Source: Diospyros lotus (lineage: Eukaryota > Streptophyta > Magnoliopsida > Ericales > Ebenaceae). From it: 64,000 nt of DNA. The position numbers were made by a program, and so were the translations under genes. Below the pieces are notes generated by a model. It worked only from the letters and a program-made list of their open reading frames with translations. It was not told the origin of the DNA and searched no databases. Positions within the stretch are counted from its first letter, which is position 1. Every line of letters starts with the position of its first letter. The stretch spans positions 1,059,001-1,123,000 of the forward strand of contig NC_068350.1 of assembly GCF_014633365.1 (NCBI RefSeq), written 5' to 3'. Positions 50,801 through 62,800 of the stretch are shown in pieces.

Positions 50801-53800
50801 ACTACACACATCTCCATATCCATTTTTAAGTCAGTTCCTATAATTGCGGCCCCCCCCCCCCCCCCCCCTCCTCCCAAAAAAAAAAAAACCCAACAAAAAA
50901 ACGGTGTTTTTTTTGGCAATAACCTCTCTAAATCCTCCCAAAAATTTGTTTTTCTCTCTTCTTCTAACCCAATTTGTGGTATGTATGCACGGACAATATT
51001 CAAAACTCTTTTCTCTTACAATAATCTTAATTGCGATAATCCTTTGTCCCAGCCTCTGACATCCACTATCTCAACCCTTAATGTCTTGTTTGTAATAATC
51101 CAACCTCATTTTTCTCACTATCGTTGCCGCCATACTAAAGCTTTTATTATGAGATAACCAACATTTTAGCCTTCTCATCAACCAATCATGTCCCTTGATG
51201 GCAAATAGTGTTAATTCTTCTCCTAATGAACACATCGGCAACACCCATAGACTTCTTCCTATGAAAGTTCCAAAATTTCATGATCTAATCCTTAGCCTCG
51301 GAATTTAGTCTAATTTCTTTACTTGCAATATTGTAATTGATTTGATATTAGATTTTGAATAACTGACTTGCACAATGAGAATTGATCTTATTGCTTGCAA
51401 ATAATAGTTCAAGGGGTAAGTGAAGTTTTCCTTGAAAGTGGAAAAGGGAATGAATAGTGTCATCTTCTATTTCTGTTTCAACTGAATTATTTTTCCACCT
51501 CTAAGTTCCATATTGCTTTCCCAAGTGATGTTCTTGCTCTATCATTGGTGTTCCTGTTGTTCATTTAACATTTTCATATAACCAATTGCATATATATGAA
51601 ATTTTTTAATTGATTTTCTTTTTCCTGAAGAAACATTATTCATAATTCTCTTTAGCAAAGAAAATGGTCTATAGTTCTCTCTAGTTGATTAGGAAGAAAG
51701 TGATTTGAAGTTCTCTTTAGCTGATCTGGAGAAAAGTGATTCAAAGTTAGTTTTAGCTGATTGTTTGAATTGTTATGGGCTCTAGGAAAATCTGGAATAC
51801 ATGGATTTGGAATATTTGCAAGACAAGCACACAGTGCTGGAGACATGGTAAATGATTTACTTTTTGACTAAAACTTGGATTTCTGAAAATTTGAAGTAGC
51901 TAAACTGTTTATTAATTTTGTCTTGTTATAGGTGATTGAATACACAGGCGAGCTTGTTAGAGCGCCAGTAGCTGACCGAAGAGAACATTTGATATACAAT
52001 TCATTAGTTGTAAGTACATCAAACTCGTGTATGCAACTCTTTGGTTGGTAGATGTGTTAGTAGTCTTGTTGCTCTTATTCATTCATCAGAGCAGCAGTTT
52101 TTAATTACCAAAAAGTATAAAAACAGAGATGCAGTCTTGTCTGTAAGACTGCATATTGAACGATGAAGGATATACTTAGAATACTAAAAATGAAAATTTC
52201 AGTGTAATCTACTAGGAAAGAGCATTACTTGTTAAGCATTGTGTTATCTTAGACCCTACTCAGCAAAGTTTATATGGACATATTGATTGAAAAGGAATTC
52301 TTAGAAATTGGAAGGCTTTCCTCTTAACTTATCATACTTGCATATTGGTTGTGTCATTTGCAATTTATATCTTGATTGCTTGGAATAGTGTCAATCTTGA
52401 CTTCTCCTTTTCAAAAACTACATAAAAAAGAGAAGAATGTTTTAAGGGGGCAATATTGACTCAAAAGAGAAGGGAATATTCTCCTGCTCCTTGTCTTTGT
52501 TTTCTTTTGCCATTCTCATATATAAAGAAGAGAAGACTATCTTAAGAGGGTGAATCCTTGACGCAATGACAAGCAAAAACCCTAGGCTAGTTCTTGCCTA
52601 GGTCTACGAAACACTAAGGAAAGAAATCAGATTTGATTTATCGACTGCTGTATATCCCTCATGTAACTGTAAAGAAGATTATTTATAGGGTGGCTAGACT
52701 CCAACCCTAATGCGAAAGCAAAAAGGAAACAAAAGATACTAGAGTTCTAGCAAGACTGAAATTCTTAAACTTCTAACAAGACTGAAATTCTTGAACTTCT
52801 AAAATTTAGGCACATTCTTTCCTGCCAAGAGTCACTTGCTGGCTTTCCTCTTGGGCTTTCTCTTGTCAGCCTCGTCCATAAATTTAGTACCTAGGGCTTC
52901 TGCATCAATCCTATACAAAAGAGGACATATAAACCGACTTACAAGGAGAGATTGTCTAAAAATATATTTAGGATTCAGTAGATGAGGGCATCCTCCCTCA
53001 AATACAACAACATATACATCATTTATCCCACTATGTGGGGTCGGCTATATGAATTCTAGACTTCTATATATTTCTATCTTTTGTCATATCTTCATTTAGG
53101 CCCATACACTTCATATCAAACTTTAATGTTTCTCCCAAAGTTTTCTTGGGTCTGCCTCTACCTCTTTTTTTGGCTAATTGTTCCATATCATCAACTTTCC
53201 TCACAACAGTGTTTCTTGATCTTTTTCTCACATGACCAAACCATCTTAGTTTAATCTCTCTCATCTTCTCCTCGATTGGCACTACTCCTACCTTATTACA
53301 AATAACTTCATTTCTAATTTTATCTTTTCTTGTATGGCTGCACATCCATCTTAGTATTCTCATCTCCGCAACGCTTGTCTTTTGCTCATGCTCAGTGTTC
53401 AAAAAATCGGCCTAGGTGGCTGCCTAGGCGTCGATGAGGCACTAGGCGGCCGCTGGTTGTGGCGAATATGCCCTAGTTGGGCCTCCTAGGCGCCGGCCCG
53501 ATTAATTAGTCGACTTGGGCACCTAGGTGGCCCAGGCGGCTTGCGCTGCCTAGGCTGCCCAATTTCTTGCTTTAAATATCAGCGCCTTTTTCATTTCTAA
53601 AACCCTAAACGCTGCCTCTCATACTCCTCTCACTCTCAGCCGTCTCCCCCTCTCATACTCCTCTCACCCTAAGGTCGCTGTCGCCTCAATGTCATTGGCC
53701 CGCCGGTATCTCACCTTCTCGCTGCTTCAACGCTGCATCCTCCTCGCTGCTTCAACTTCGTCATCATCGTCGTGTCCTCGCCATCAAGCTCCATCTCTGC

Positions 53801-56800
53801 CGCTGGCAAGCTCCATCTCCGTCGCGTAACCCTTCTCTCTCTCTTATTCTTCTTCTTATGTTGCTGCCTCAATGTGTTTTTGTTTCTGTTTTTTTTATTT
53901 AATTTTCTTTTCTATTTATATATTAGATATATATTTAGTTTTTATTATTAACTATATATAATATATGTGTTTTTACATTACGAAGAAGATTGAAAACAGA
54001 AAATTATATGAAGTTATTGGTTATTTTGTAGAAAATAACTTCTATTTTCATTATTTTATTATATTATAAAACATAAATTATTTTGCTGTTTTATTATTTT
54101 AATTTGATTATTTTGTAGTTATTTTGCAGTTATGACATGATATATTATTGTTATTTTGAATATTAAGTGAGGTTATTGGTTATATATAGGTTTCTATTGC
54201 AAGTTTTTTCGATTAAATTAAAAATGTCGGTTGGGACTCGGAGTATGGGAGCATCGTTCGATGCAACTTAAGTTCTTAAAAGGAAGTCCAATGATATTGG
54301 ATGGGAGTATGGAATATTAATTGATTTGAAGAATATGGATAAAGTGAAATGTAAGTTGTGTGGTAAAGTTATGTCTGGTGGAGTTTACAGAGTAAAAGAA
54401 TACATAGGCCACATTTTCGAAAATGTTTTTGTATGTCCAAAATCTTCTTTGGATGATAAATCCAAATGCAAGAATGCTATTGCTGAGGCAAAGCGTAAGA
54501 AGACGAATAAGAAGGAGGAAGGTTTGATGAGATCTTCTGTTAATATTTCTGAAGGGGGGATGATGAAGATGAATTGCAAGAGTTAGGTAGCAAAAAAACG
54601 CCTCATACTCTTGGCCCTATGGATAAGTTTGCAACCTCCATCAGTTCTGAAACTTGTTTGACTGAGGGAATGACGAAAAGGTAACAAAATATCAACGAAG
54701 CACTCTTTAAAGAAAGAACACAGACTATGTATTGTGCTAGATGGGTGTATGAAGCTGATATACCTTTCAATGCTATATATCATGATAGCTTCAAATTGTT
54801 TGTTGAGGCAATTGGTCAATTTGACCCGGGCTTCAAACCTCCCAGTCAATACCAGTTGAGGGAACCGTTATTAAAGGGAAAAGTGGATAGAACTAAAGAA
54901 TTACTGAAGAAGCATGAAGAGGAGTGAGCACGAAATGGGTGCTCCATTATGACAGATGCTTGGACAGACATAAAAAGGAGGAGCGTCATGAACCTATGTG
55001 TTAATTCTGATGCAAGTACTGTTTTTTGGTCTTCTAGAGAGTCTTCAAACGAAGCACATACAAGTGAACTCATTTTTTAGTATGTGGACAAGTGCATTGT
55101 GCAAGTTGGCCCACAAAATGTTATCCAAGTAGTACCAGACAATGCTGCCAACAATATGTGAGTGGCAAAATTATTGGAGTTGAAGAGGCCAAATATCTTT
55201 TGGACATCATGTGCTACTCACACTATCAATTTGATGCTTGAAAGTATAGGAAAACTTCTGAAGTTTAAAAAAGTCATTGATTAGGCCAAGAGTTTGACAA
55301 TCTTCATTTATGCACACCATAAGACCTTGTCCTTAATGAAGTTATTTACAAAGAAGAGGGATATTGTGAAGTCGGGATTCACTAGATTCGCTTTTTCTTG
55401 CCTTACTTTGCAAAGTTTGATGGAGAAAAAATCTCAAATGAGGACAATGTTTACTAGCTCTGAATGGGAAGAGTGCAAATGGTTAAAGATTGTTGAAGAG
55501 AAAGCAGCATATGCTACTGTGATGAGCATTGCTTTTTGGAATGGTATGAATTTATGCCTTAAGGTTTTTGCACCTTTGGTGAAGGTGCTTCGAATTGTTG
55601 ATGTAGATAATAATCTCTAATTTAAGCTTTTTTTTATGGAGAGATTAAGCATGCAAAGGAAGCTATTAAGGAGACTCTAAATAATCTTGAGAAGAACTAT
55701 CAGCCTATTATAGAGATTATTGAAGCAAGGGTGAAAGATATGCTAGATAGTCCACTACATTTTGCGACTTACCTCTTGAATCCCTATTACTTTTTTAAGG
55801 ATGTGGATATACAACTTGATCATGAAGTCATGGATGGATTTTTTAACTGTGTGGAGATGTTTTATGATGCCGATGGTGAATTGCAAGGTCATGTTGTAAA
55901 TATTGAGTTGCCAAAATATACTCGTAAAGAGGGAGCTTTTGGGAAATCGTGGGCAGCTCAAGGGTGTGCAACAAATGATGACAATTATAATCTAGGTATA
56001 AAATTTCTTTAATCATGTTCTTAGTTTTTATTGTGTGTAAATTTATTTACTTTATACTTGTAACGACCTATGTAGTTACATGGTGGGTGACTTATGGAAA
56101 TCAAACTCCAAACTTGCAACGAATGGCGAGAAGGATCCTCTCGTTAACTAGTAGTTCATCTGGTTGTGAAAGAAATTGGAGTACTTTTGAAGGGGTTAGT
56201 GTATATTTTAAAACGTTTTTAATATTTTAATTTCATTATCTCTATCATTTATATTGATATTGCTTTTATTTTATTTATGTAGATACATACGAAGAAAAGA
56301 AATAGACTGGATATGAATCGATTAAACAATTTAGTCTTTGTCTAATTTAATGTGAAATTGATGAACAAGCAAAAAAGGGAAAAGGAAAGGAATGTTGATG
56401 TGCTACTTGCTAGTGATGCTACTAATGCACAAGGATGGATCGTTGAAGGAGGAGATGATGAAGAAGTTGAGCCTGGTATGAGACTCACTTGGGAAATGGT
56501 TGGTGAAGCATTCAAAGCAGACGAGATGCTTCAACCTCGAAGAAGTTCTAGGATGAGAGAGCTTCATGAAGATGATTTTCAATCAGAAGAAGAAGAAGTC
56601 CAATTAGATAGTTAGATACTTAGATTCTTTAAGTATGGTTTATGTTGCATTATTGTTGCTTTTGTCTTATTGAACCTAGAACTGATCTACAATAATTTGT
56701 TTTCTCATGCTTAATTCTATATTTCACTTGTCATTCCATTATTGTTGTATTATTGGTTTGTGTTGCATTATTGATGCTTTTCAACTTTGATTTAATTGAA

Positions 56801-59800
56801 AATAACATCAAATTACATCACAAAGTTAAAAAAAAAAGAAAAAAAAAAAGTTTTCCTAGGCCCCAGCCTGACGTCTGACTAGTGCCTAGCGCCTTTTAGA
56901 ACACTACTCATGTTAGTATTTGACTGCCCAACATTCTGCGCCATATAACAAAACTAATCTTATAGATGCCCTATAGAATTTTTCTTTCAGTTTTAATGGG
57001 ATTTTACCATCACATAACACTCCCGATGCATTTCTCCATTTTAGCCAACTTGCCTTAATTCTATGCGCGACATTCTCGTCATTTTTTGTCTTAAAGAGGA
57101 AGTTGGAATATTCCTTAAGACAAAAAATCTGACCCCCGCATTCTTAAAAACTCTCCTCTTTCTCTTATGTCAAATTTGTTAAATGCTTAAAATATACATG
57201 GCCATGCAAACTCTTATTTGCTTCCATCTTGAACTTGCTCAGTCCCATGAATGCAAAAAAATCGATTATAGAAGCTTACGCCACCCATTATTATCAAAAA
57301 TGAAAAAGACTCCAAATTTCAGGACCTACTGTACAATGATGAAGCAAATGATCAACCAATTGCCCATTTATTCTATTTAGATAGAACCATTTAATATGCT
57401 TCTCTTACTTATAATGTGCTTATCAGGATGATTTGTTCTTTGTTTTTCACATTTACAACTGATGCGCATACACAATTCAACTTAAGTAGTTGTTTGGTTG
57501 AATTGCCTGCTTGGATATTTGTTCATTTCATTTCAGAATATATATGCGTATACATTTAGATATACTTACATTAGTTATCTCTGGCTAATTTGACCCAAAA
57601 ATGTTCTAGAGTTAATCCTTTTTCTTCTTAAATTGTTGTCGCAATATTTTGTGTGTGTACTACCCATGCATGTGATCTTGAGTGTGCATGTGGTTAGAAG
57701 TTCTATCTTCCTAGACTGGCGACAGAAAGATAGCAAATATGCTTTATTATGGAATTAGTTTTGACAGTATTTGCACTTATAGTTGGTGGTTTGAAACATT
57801 CAAAGAAAAAGATGTGGTATTTGGACCACTTTTCGGACTTTCTCATTCTGCTTGTTTCCTTTGCAGGGTGCTGGGACTTACATGTTCCGCATTGACGATG
57901 AACGTGTCATTGATGCCACAAGGGCTGGAAGCATTGCACATTTAATTAATCACTCTTGTGAAGTATGTGTTCTCTGCTTTTGTATTTCTGTTATATATTG
58001 CTTGAATGAATGCTCTTTCTAAAATTTTTCTTCGTTAGTTCAGTGAGGTGATAACTTTCCCTATTCAATGCGGTAATCTAGATTAGTAGAGAAGGATGAA
58101 AAAATGAAACATAAATTGTAGACAAAACTTTGTTCTTGACTGTAGTAATCCTAATCCTACCTGACTGACTTTGGAGATTACAGCAAACACCTATTCATTA
58201 AATAAAGGCAGTAAAAGCTCAAGTTGTTAACTAGCCCAAAAAAAAGCTGTAGTTATAACAGGTGCCTTCTGATATGCTTATTTTCCTTGGACCATAGATG
58301 GTCTCATTAGCAAACTTATGATTGTTTTATGCTCTTTATCCGCCCATACTTTTTGGTAATCCATGTAAACAAGGATCTTATGTATCTATAATTAATTGAT
58401 TTTATATGTTAATCTGTTTGGCTAATTTCTTTTATTTAATCATTAGCCATTTGGTGAACCTTTAGAAGGTTTGATGACATTGTGTTTCCCTATAATTAAT
58501 TGTTCCTTCATGTTCATGCTCTGTAGACTAGAGTGGTATGAGTTCTTTTGGAACATTTGAATTACTTTATGCTGATTGCTGGTAATTTTAGAAAGTTACC
58601 TAATTTAGATGGCTAGTTCATAAGGGGTTTCCAGTTGTACCTCTGAGGATAACATTGGCGGGTCTTTTGACCACTGATTCTTTCCACTCTTTGAAAGGTT
58701 TTCAGGAAGCTTTTGTTACAATTGTCATAATTCTGCTGTTTACAGCAGCAGTATCAAAGCCAGTTGTTTATTATCTTTTTAAAGAAGAGACTGAATTGAT
58801 CCTTTTACAGGTCAAAGCTTAGGTTGTTTCTTTAATGCAATGTGAGCGGATTTTTGGACAAAACTGAGTCCAAAGCTTAGTTCATTTTGAGACCCTCACT
58901 AGAGTCCGTATCTGTAGTAGGAACCTTTGGGTAGTGAAAAACCAAGCTCCACTAGAAATCTTGACAAGCATCAGCACCACCGAACGCTACCGTCCCAGTT
59001 GAAGGTCCTTGTCGACGTCCTGATCAAGGTCAAAAAACCTCTGCGGTTAAAGAGCCCTTGTGATTTTAGTTGCAAACTCACAAAAACACTAACCATTCCA
59101 TCAATCCGATTGCTTTATTTTGACCCAGATTTAACTTGCAACACAACCCAACTTTTTAGACAAATTAACCCATAAAATGACCTATCTAGGTTTTCCTTAC
59201 CCAATTTCATCTTCATCCAAACCTATCTAGGTACCTAATTTGTTACCCAAATAACCAACAATCAATCAACCCATAACCTTGTTTTTTTTTTTTTTCCTTT
59301 TCTTTTAACCTACTTCTTTAAGCCCAATTTTGGTATAAGTCCAATTATGTTTTGAACCAAGACCAAGAAATCAAGTTTCTCTTTGCGAAGAAAATAGGTT
59401 GCTTCTTTCCTTCCTTTGGATTAATATCCTTTTTTGCAAAGTAATGTTAATTTAATCTAAGCTAGATTTTCATTGACTTATTTGCCCCTTAACCATGGAG
59501 CTCAACTTGTCAAAACCTATTAGCCCAACAATGGCCCAAATATATAGAAAATCTGCAATCCAAAGATGCCCAATTAGGCTACATGGAGCAGAAGCACAAA
59601 CCCAGAATAGGGATTGTTAATTCACCTACAATCAATACTGTCAACTAGAAATTTCTGCTAGGTCATCCTTGACCTAGCATGCATCTCTCAATTGTTGGGC
59701 CACAATATTTTACTACTCACTTGACTAAAAAGTGTGCTTTCGTGCTTCACTAGTTAGACCAACATTGCACTAGGGAAGTCCAAACTATGCAAAATTCCTT

Positions 59801-62800
59801 AACTGGCCTTGAAAATGGATTGAATAATCTCAAGAGTACTTCGACTTTATGATCAAATAGATCAACTCCTCCAACTATTGGGTATGCAAGCTATAGGTGG
59901 TCGGTCAATTGAGTCTCCTCATTCTAGCGACTCTATTCATGATGTTCAAGTAAGCGATCCCTTTGAGTATTTTGAAGAAGAGGAAGTAATAGAAGAACAT
60001 GAAGAGATTGTTACAATACATGGGAGATTCCTCATGAACCTCAAATATAGACATGTTAGGAAATTGAAGAATGTCCTTATGTTTTCCCTGAGGATTTCTC
60101 AAAATACTTTCCCCTCCCCTCTACTTGATATTCAACCTCCCTTTCACTGTTGCCTAAGTGATTCTTCCTTTCAATAAACCTATATTGACCCATTATTTTG
60201 AACTTGTTTCGGAGTCAAAGATCCCATTAAAATTATCGTTTTGTTGTGTATATGGATTGAATTTAACATTATTTTATGTGAGCAGAATGTTCTGGCCAGG
60301 GACGACAGAGTCAAGCTTTTCTCATCCATTGGGTGAATCGTCCGGATTGAGCAGACAGATCCCAGAACTTGAGGACGAGTTTTCTCCCACTGGGGAGATT
60401 GATGTAGGGCAGAAAAGTAGAAATAGGAATTAGTATTATTTGTTTTGTTTACTTCCTATTTTAGTTTGTTTCCTAATTACTTTTGTTTATCTTTTAGATA
60501 ATCCATAATCCTTCAATTATTAGGCCCCATTAGAATCCTAATTAGATTTGGATTATGTTTATCGGAATCCTAAATAGAGCTGGATTTTTTCTATTAGTTC
60601 CCTATATATAATAGATTATGATTTAATTGAAGGTAGCTTTTCTATCGTTGATATTATTGAGATATTTTAGTTGAGTTTATTGATTGAGTTTTTAGTTTGT
60701 TCTTGTGTTCTTCCTCTTTTTTCTGCGTCAATTGGTATCAAGAGCTATCTTTATCTTGCTCATTCCTCGTCAATTAGGTTGTTGCCTTCTTGTTTTCTTT
60801 ACAAATTTATTAAAAACAATAGTCAAAAGTTATTCTCCCATCTTCTGAAAAAACTGTGCTACTTGCCCTTATTTAAATTTCATCCCTCATTCCTTATCTA
60901 CACATTCATAAAAATGGATATTATGCATATATATTCATAATGAGGGTACAACTAAAGTCAACTAATTATATTAACTAATTTTTTTAATGGATAATTACTC
61001 ACATAATTAATTAAACATACATATTGTTCTACTTTATATGATTATATAAGTAAAATTTAAATGCAATTAGGATTTTGAATAAAATCATTCACCAATACAA
61101 TTTTAACAAAGTTTAAAGGTGAGACTTGTAATGAGAACTATTCGTAGAATAGAGTGTGACAATAGTTGATTAAATCATTTCATTGTACATGTAAGATGTT
61201 GAAGATATATATGTATGTGTATCTATAAATAAGGGTAGGGTGAATTATATAAACAATTCTGAAGTTAGTTAATTTTATAATTTGGAATACGACAAATCTT
61301 GGTAGGAATGATAAGGTTGCTCCTTTGTGATTGGAAAGGTCATAGATTTAAATTATAGAAAAAATATCTTTATGAAGTAAGGGTAAAGCTTTGTAGAGAA
61401 AAGATGCTCTCTCAAACTCTGCAAAGAGAGGAGCCTTGTGCTAACCTGACATTTTTTTTTCAATAATATCTTGTATTTTTATAATTGTACTTTCAATTGT
61501 ACCTTATGCCATTAGCTTTTTGTGAAATGAGTACCATTTTTGTTTTATGATCTTTTACAAATAGAAAGTTGACAACTTGGTATAATTGCAACAGTTACAA
61601 GAGTTTAGTCTTGATTGAAAAAATTATTTTGTGAAGGTTTAAATATAGTAGAGTTAGGTAAAATTCATGATTGTTTGCTTAATTTGTTCTATTGTTATTT
61701 ATATTTTATATGCTCCACATCATCATCATCTTGTCCTAATCAAGTTTGGGTTTGTGGCACAAAGTTTTTTAAATACTACTCATTTATATAGAAATTATAT
61801 AAATCTATTGTGGTCCTACTATATTCTGAAGAGAATTTTTTGTATGTATATAGCTTATTATAAGTTTCAAAGATAGTTGTACTTACAAAAGTACAAGGTA
61901 TTGATTAAAATAGTAAAATTAGGTTAGACTTATTTTTCTGCCATTTTCCCATAAGGTACAAGCTAACCTATTTGTTAATAGATAATTATTTGCATAATTA
62001 ATTAAATACACATTTGCTACTTTATATGGTTACAAAGAAAAAAAGAATTTAATTATGGTTTTTAAACATATAATGAATTAATTAGACACATTTTATCCTA
62101 CTTTATATGATTAGGAAGTGAAAAAAAACTTAATTATGGATATTTAAATAATGGGTGTCCTTCACGAGGGAGGGTTTGTAGGAATTTTTATTAAATTAAC
62201 ATTATTCACCAAAGTAGGATAGACATTGGATCCTATCTGACCCTTGATCAGAGTAATCTGCCAATTGGACTAGCGGTTGTCTTACTCAATTTTATAGCAA
62301 CATTCAATTTGCTTTATCCTCCACTCAATTTTTTGGAAACACCACAATTAATCTCTCTCCATTTCAATTTAGTACAACCATGCCATATAGTGAACTTCCC
62401 ACATGTTTACGTTACTATTATTTATTATCTTCCTATCTATTTGTTTATATATATATATATATATCCCTATAAATGTCTGGAGCTTGAGGGCACTATTTTG
62501 AGTTTGGACCTTCTCCTTTATCTTCATTATTTTTAGGTTGACCTTGGTGCTTTGAATGTGACGAATGGTCTATGACTTTCCAAAGAAACCCTCAATGAGT
62601 TGAGTTATTTAATGTGTTTTTAGATGATTATGAAGATATGGATTTGTTTGTGAGGGCTTAACAAGATATTGTTTTTGGGTTGTTGATAACTATTGCGAGA
62701 GGAAGAACCTCTAGTTAGACTGGCTGGTCTTGGATTCCCAAAGGCACAAAGCCTTTTGTTAAGAGTTGGCATAAATTAGTGAGTTGAACTGGCCAGTCTA

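Larger units (their letters stand above)
49880..51310 (-). mobile_element. Decayed RTE LINE endonuclease region carrying a solo LTR
   Basis: On the plus strand, GATGTCAAGAACCATAAACC and GTAGACACTCTCC at 49908-49955 match the end of the endonuclease coding part of the larger RTE copies (GATGTCAAGTACTAGAAG). Matches continue after the solo LTR, where the minus-strand frame has [20 protein letters not shown]. The remnant is old, full of indels, and includes a run of 19 C followed by A-rich sequence at 50850-50888. Confidence 0.7.
53004..57079 (-). mobile_element. 5'-truncated RTE LINE fragment interrupted by a hAT element
   Basis: The (GTT)n tail is at the left (ACAACAACAT, then CCCACTATGTGGGGTCGGC). 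The minus-strand frame 53402-53064 has [20 protein letters not shown] and [13 protein letters not shown] sequence resumes at 56915 (AGTATTTGACTGCCCAACAT) and stops near 57079, so the copy is strongly 5' truncated. I could not find its own TSD. Confidence 0.88.

Noticed and set aside
59878..60177. Acidic 99-codon frame as a small gene
   Set aside because: It lies in a probable Gypsy remnant, with no start context or conserved domain.
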